64,000 bases of DNA, taken from contig NZ_CP125957.1 of NCBI RefSeq assembly GCF_030064125.1, forward strand, positions 6,103,001 through 6,167,000, read 5' to 3'. Source of the DNA: Pseudomonas sp. G2-4 (GTDB lineage: Bacteria > Pseudomonadota > Gammaproteobacteria > Pseudomonadales > Pseudomonadaceae). Position numbers and translations under genes: made by a program. Shown here piece after piece: positions 61,138 to 64,000 of the stretch (positions are counted from its first letter, which is position 1; each line of letters begins with the position of its first letter). The notes beneath the pieces were generated by a model that was not told where the DNA came from, did not search any database, and saw only the letters and a list, made by a program, of their open reading frames with translations.

Positions 61138-61992
61138 CTATTCGCCCTTCGCCACGCCGCGCTGCGGATCGGTGATCCATTCGCTCCACGAGCCGGCGTA
61201 CAACCTTCCCAACGGATAGCCTGCCAGGCACAAGGCAAACAGGTTATGGCACGCCGTCACGCCGGAGCCGCAGTAAGCCACCAGATCAGTCGGCGAACGC
61301 TCCCCCAGCTTTTCGGCGAAGCGCTGCTTGAGCTGATCCGCCGACAAGAAGCGCCCGTCTACGCCGAGGTTGTCGGTGAACGCTGCGCATTGGGCGCCGG
61401 GAATGTGCCCGGCCACGGGGTCGATCGGCTCGACTTCACCCTTGAAGCGCGGTAACGCCCGGGCATCCAGCAGGGTCATGTCCGGCTGGCCGAGGCGCTG
61501 TTGCAGCGTTTGGGCATTGAGGACCAAGGCCGCGTCCGGCGAACCACTTAAGGTCCCGCGACGGTCCAGCGGCGGATCGAGACTCAGCGGCAGGCCGGCG
61601 GCATGCCAGGCCTTGAGCCCGCCGTCGAGGATGAACACACCATCACGTTTACCCAGCCAGGCCAGCAACCACCAGGCTCGGGCGGCATAGGCGCCGGGGC
61701 CGTCGTCATACAGCACGATGTCGCTGTCGTTGCTGATGCCCCAGGCTTGCAGGCGCTCTATCAAGGCCTCGGGCTCCGGGAGCGGATGACGTCCGGTCAC
61801 GCCCTTGGTCACCGGCCCGCTCAAATCTCGCTCGAGGTCCGCGAACGACGCTCCGGCGATATGGCCCTCGGCGTAGCTGCGCTGACCGTAATCGGGGTCT
61901 TCCAGGGCGAAACGACAATCGAGGATCACCAGCCCGGGCCGTGACATTTGCTGCTCAAGGGTTTGAGGGCTGATGAGTTGCGCGATGGGCAT
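61138..61992 (-). CDS. sseA: 3-mercaptopyruvate sulfurtransferase (tandem rhodanese)
   Basis: The 284-residue protein has two rhodanese domains. The first is inactive, and the second carries the active loop YCGSGVTACHN with Cys241. The CGSGVT loop is typical of mercaptopyruvate sulfurtransferases, whereas thiosulfate rhodaneses have CRKGVT. LVILDCRFALEDPDYGQRSY and GHIPGA segments are also conserved. It transfers sulfur from mercaptopyruvate to thiols or cyanide. The gene follows the TetR regulator by 34 bases on the same strand, but a functional link is not evident. Confidence 0.92.
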   Translation of the reverse strand: MPIAQLISPQTLEQQMSRPGLVILDCRFALEDPDYGQRSYAEGHIAGASFADLERDLSGPVTKGVTGRHPLPEPEALIERLQAWGISNDSDIVLYDDGPGAYAARAWWLLAWLGKRDGVFILDGGLKAWHAAGLPLSLDPPLDRRGTLSGSPDAALVLNAQTLQQRLGQPDMTLLDARALPRFKGEVEPIDPVAGHIPGAQCAAFTDNLGVDGRFLSADQLKQRFAEKLGERSPTDLVAYCGSGVTACHNLFALCLAGYPLGRLYAGSWSEWITDPQRGVAKGE

Positions 61993-62026
61993 GCTGAGCT
62001 CCTGTGGCTAAGTCGAGGGTCCGATG

Positions 62027-62698
62027 CTACTGCCCTTCTTCCAGGGTCCGGGCCAGGGGGACGTAATACTCTTTGAACAGTGCATCCACCGCTTCGCGGG
62101 CCTGATCGGTCACGAAGCCGGCCTCCAGCACCAGCACCTGGTAGACGCCACGCTTGATGGCCTGTTCACTCAGATGGTTGGAGTTTTCTCGCGTCGTACA
62201 CAGGAATCGCACCCAGGACGTGAGAATAATCCAGGCGTTGAGGGTCAGGGACTCGATCTGCACCCGGTCCATCTTCAGGATACCGGCCGCCACGAAGCCC
62301 TCGTAGATGGCCGTACCGTGGATCAGGCAGCGCTGGGAAAACCGACGATAGCGAGCCGCAAGGTCTGGGTCGCTGTCGAGCAGGTGTTCCAGGTCCCGGT
62401 GCAAGAACCGGTAGCGCCACATCGCCGACAGCAGTTCCTGCAAGTAGAAACGCTTGTCGTCCACCGTAGACGCCCGGCCCTGGGGCGGACGCAGGAAGCT
62501 GTCCACCAGGTTTTCGTATTCGCTGAACAGCACGGCGATGATCGCCTGCTTATTGGGAAAGTGGTAGTAGAGGTTGCCCGGGGACATGTCCATGTGGGCG
62601 GCAATGTGATTGGTGCTGACACTGCGCTCACCCTGCTGGTTGAACAGCTCGAGGCTGTTTTGCACGATGCGCTCGCTGGTTTTCATTCGTGGGGCCAT
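62027..62698 (-). CDS. TetR family transcriptional regulator
   Basis: The 223-residue protein has the TetR helix-turn-helix at about residues 5-52 (TSERIVQNSLELFNQQGERSVSTNHIAAHMDMSPGNLYYHF) and a ligand-binding helical domain. It is divergent from an aldehyde dehydrogenase gene, and two palindromes lie in the shared 148-base region, so it probably represses both. The ligand may be an aldehyde or an aromatic compound, as inference. Start MAPRMKT at 62698 or MKT at 62686 are both possible. Confidence 0.9.
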   Translation of the reverse strand: MAPRMKTSERIVQNSLELFNQQGERSVSTNHIAAHMDMSPGNLYYHFPNKQAIIAVLFSEYENLVDSFLRPPQGRASTVDDKRFYLQELLSAMWRYRFLHRDLEHLLDSDPDLAARYRRFSQRCLIHGTAIYEGFVAAGILKMDRVQIESLTLNAWIILTSWVRFLCTTRENSNHLSEQAIKRGVYQVLVLEAGFVTDQAREAVDALFKEYYVPLARTLEEGQ

Positions 62699-62741
62699 GG
62701 TTTGGGCTTTATTTCGACGAAGGCATTGAATGGCATCTTAC

Positions 62742-62753
62742 GACCTATCGGTC
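62742..62753. promoter_or_regulatory. Palindrome GACC-N4-GGTC near the TetR gene
   Basis: GACC TATC GGTC lies 44-55 bases upstream of the TetR start. It could be an autoregulatory operator. Confidence 0.35.
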
Positions 62754-62785
62754 ACAGGAAAAACCCAAAGCCGCTACAGATGCCA

Positions 62786-62814
62786 TTGACTTTATAGAGT
62801 ACAAGCTCTAGAAA
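62786..62814 (+). promoter_or_regulatory. Promoter of the aldehyde dehydrogenase gene with embedded operator
   Basis: TTGACT (62786-62791) and TAGAAA (62809-62814) are 17 bases apart. The palindrome TAGAG-N6-CTCTA (62795-62799 and 62806-62810) fills the spacer and touches the -10, the usual place for a repressor site. Confidence 0.55.
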
Positions 62815-62846
62815 TCACCCATTCCAAGAATATCCGGTGCCCGACA

Positions 62847-64000
62847 ATGCCTGCCGACGTTGCTTACCTGCACGAATCTCAACAGCAACTGGACGAGCTG
62901 CGGGCGCTCTTCGATGCCCAGCGCCAGGCTTATGCCGCCCATCCGATGCCACCGGCCGAACAGCGCCAGCAATGGCTCAAGGCATTGCGGGAACTGTTGA
63001 GCAACGAACGACAGGCGTTGATCGATGCCATCAGCCAGGATTTCAGCCACCGCAGCGCCGACGAAACGCTGTTGGCCGAGCTGATGCCAAGCCTGCACGG
63101 CATCCATTACGCCAGCCGGAACCTCAAGGGTTGGATGAAACCTTCCCGGCGCAAGGTCGGCATGGCCTTTCAACCGGCGTCGGCCAAGGTGGTGTATCAA
63201 CCATTGGGTGTGGTCGGAGTCATCGTGCCGTGGAACTACCCGCTGTTCCTGGCCGTCGGTCCGTTGGTGGGGGCGTTGTCGGCGGGCAACCGGGTGATGC
63301 TCAAACTCAGCGAATCGACCCCGGCGACCGGGCTGCTGCTCAAACAATTGCTGGCTCGGGTCTTTCCCCAGGACCTGGTCTGTGTAGTGCTCGGCAAGGC
63401 TGAGGTCGGCATGGCATTTTCCAAGTTGCCCTTCGATCACCTGTTGTTCACCGGTGCCACCAGCATCGGCAGGCACGTGATGCGTGCCGCCGCCGAGAAC
63501 CTGACCCCGGTCACCCTCGAGCTGGGTGGGAAATCGCCAGCCATCGTGTCCGTCGACGTCCCCCTCCAGGACGCCGCTGCGCGTATTGCCTTTGGCAAAA
63601 CCCTGAATGCCGGGCAAACCTGCGTGGCACCAGACTACGTGCTGGTGCCGCAAAGCCGTGTAGGTGAATTCGTAGAAGCCTATCGCCAGGCGGTTCGCGG
63701 GTTCTATCCAACCTTGGCTGACAACCCGGACTACACCGCGATCATCAACGAACGACAGCTGGCGCGACTTAGCGGTTACATCAGCGACGCCACCAGCAAG
63801 GGCGCGTTGCTGATCGAGTTGTTCGATGAAGGCCAGGGGCGGCGCATGGCCCACAGCCTGTTGCTCAACGTCAGCGATGACATGACCGTCATGCAGGATG
63901 AAATCTTTGGCCCGCTGCTGCCTATCGTGCCTTATGACAATCTCGACCAGGCATTTGCCTACATCAATCAGCGACCTCGTCCGTTGGCGCTCTACTATTT
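62847..64000 (+). CDS. calB: Coniferyl-aldehyde-dehydrogenase-like aldehyde dehydrogenase (cut by window end)
   Basis: The first 384 residues of an NAD(P)-dependent aldehyde dehydrogenase are present, with the frame still open at the window end. VVGVIVPWNYPLFLAVGPL, the FTGATSIGRHVM cofactor segment, the catalytic Glu225 in VTLELGGKSP and the nucleophile Cys259 in NAGQTCVAP are as expected. The sequence resembles the coniferyl aldehyde dehydrogenase group (PA0366 type), which oxidises aromatic and other aldehydes; the true substrate is uncertain. ATG 62847 follows the promoter with embedded palindrome. The neighbouring TetR gene is its likely regulator. Confidence 0.88.
   Translation, partial: MPADVAYLHESQQQLDELRALFDAQRQAYAAHPMPPAEQRQQWLKALRELLSNERQALIDAISQDFSHRSADETLLAELMPSLHGIHYASRNLKGWMKPSRRKVGMAFQPASAKVVYQPLGVVGVIVPWNYPLFLAVGPLVGALSAGNRVMLKLSESTPATGLLLKQLLARVFPQDLVCVVLGKAEVGMAFSKLPFDHLLFTGATSIGRHVMRAAAENLTPVTLELGGKSPAIVSVDVPLQDAAARIAFGKTLNAGQTCVAPDYVLVPQSRVGEFVEAYRQAVRGFYPTLADNPDYTAIINERQLARLSGYISDATSKGALLIELFDEGQGRRMAHSLLLNVSDDMTVMQDEIFGPLLPIVPYDNLDQAFAYINQRPRPLALYY

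Overview
The window is a chromosomal segment of a Pseudomonas species, most likely from the P. fluorescens group. The evidence is the high GC content, the gene order (rhlE, bioA-rsmE, pilGHIJ-chpAC, gshB-tonB3-algH-ruvX-pyrRBC', pilT-yggS-proC-yggT-yggU, metXW-rdgB-hemW, trmB-thiGS, mtgA, rpoH-ftsXEY, rsmD), which as far as I remember runs parallel to PA0366-PA0432 of P. aeruginosa, and many intergenic REP pairs of two families typical of fluorescent pseudomonads. No rRNA, tRNA, insertion sequence, prophage or CRISPR array was seen.

Layout. 1-2362: end of ahcY, metF and a periplasmic solute-binding protein. 2405-5862: rhlE with a long structured leader, converging on a yceI-cytochrome b561 pair. 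5863-7465: an AT-richer accessory pocket with a decayed lectin-like bacteriocin gene (llpA type) and two tandem, related, very small lipoproteins. 7466-12487: secreted-type amine oxidase with a Lys/Ala/Pro tail, bioA, rsmE, hemolysin III family protein. 12786-21091: a complete malonate module, mdcABCDEGH-madLM on the minus strand with its LysR regulator mdcR converging on the far end. 21343-22412: a HEPN/nucleotidyltransferase (toxin-antitoxin type) pair preceded by a striking double operator. 22564-32744: the Chp chemosensory cluster controlling type IV pili (pilG-H-I-J-chpA-chpC), without pilK and chpB. 32969-38978: gshB, tonB3-like, algH, ruvX, pyrR, pyrB and the non-catalytic dihydroorotase pyrC'. 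39111-44082: TM2 protein, NlpC/P60 hydrolase, pilT, yggS, proC, yggT, yggU. 44334-48695: metX, metW, DUF4426, rdgB, hemW, DUF3392. 48840-51882: trmB, thiG, thiS, DUF423, mtgA. 52082-56181: rpoH and the ftsY-ftsE-ftsX operon. 56526-61005: a pair of M16 peptidase homologues, rsmD, a YheT-type hydrolase. 61138-64000: mercaptopyruvate sulfurtransferase, a TetR regulator and a divergent aldehyde dehydrogenase cut by the window end.

How the genes work together. The malonate cluster forms a full pathway: transport (MadLM), prosthetic group synthesis and attachment (MdcB, MdcG), acyl-carrier loading (MdcH, MdcA) and decarboxylation (MdcDE on MdcC), giving acetate and CO2 from malonate. The Chp proteins, PilT and the TonB3-like protein all bear on type IV pilus motility and surface sensing. 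metF/ahcY at one end and metX/metW further on serve methionine and the methyl cycle.

Most unusual points: the llpA remnant, whose N-terminal lectin domain and C-terminal tail are joined in one frame across a single stop; the DPYRPEC lipoprotein pair beside it; the 16-bp perfect inverted repeat upstream of the nucleotidyltransferase, which is also two 13-bp palindromes spaced 21 bp apart; and REP pairs at eight of the nine convergent gene junctions, the exception being the accessory pocket.
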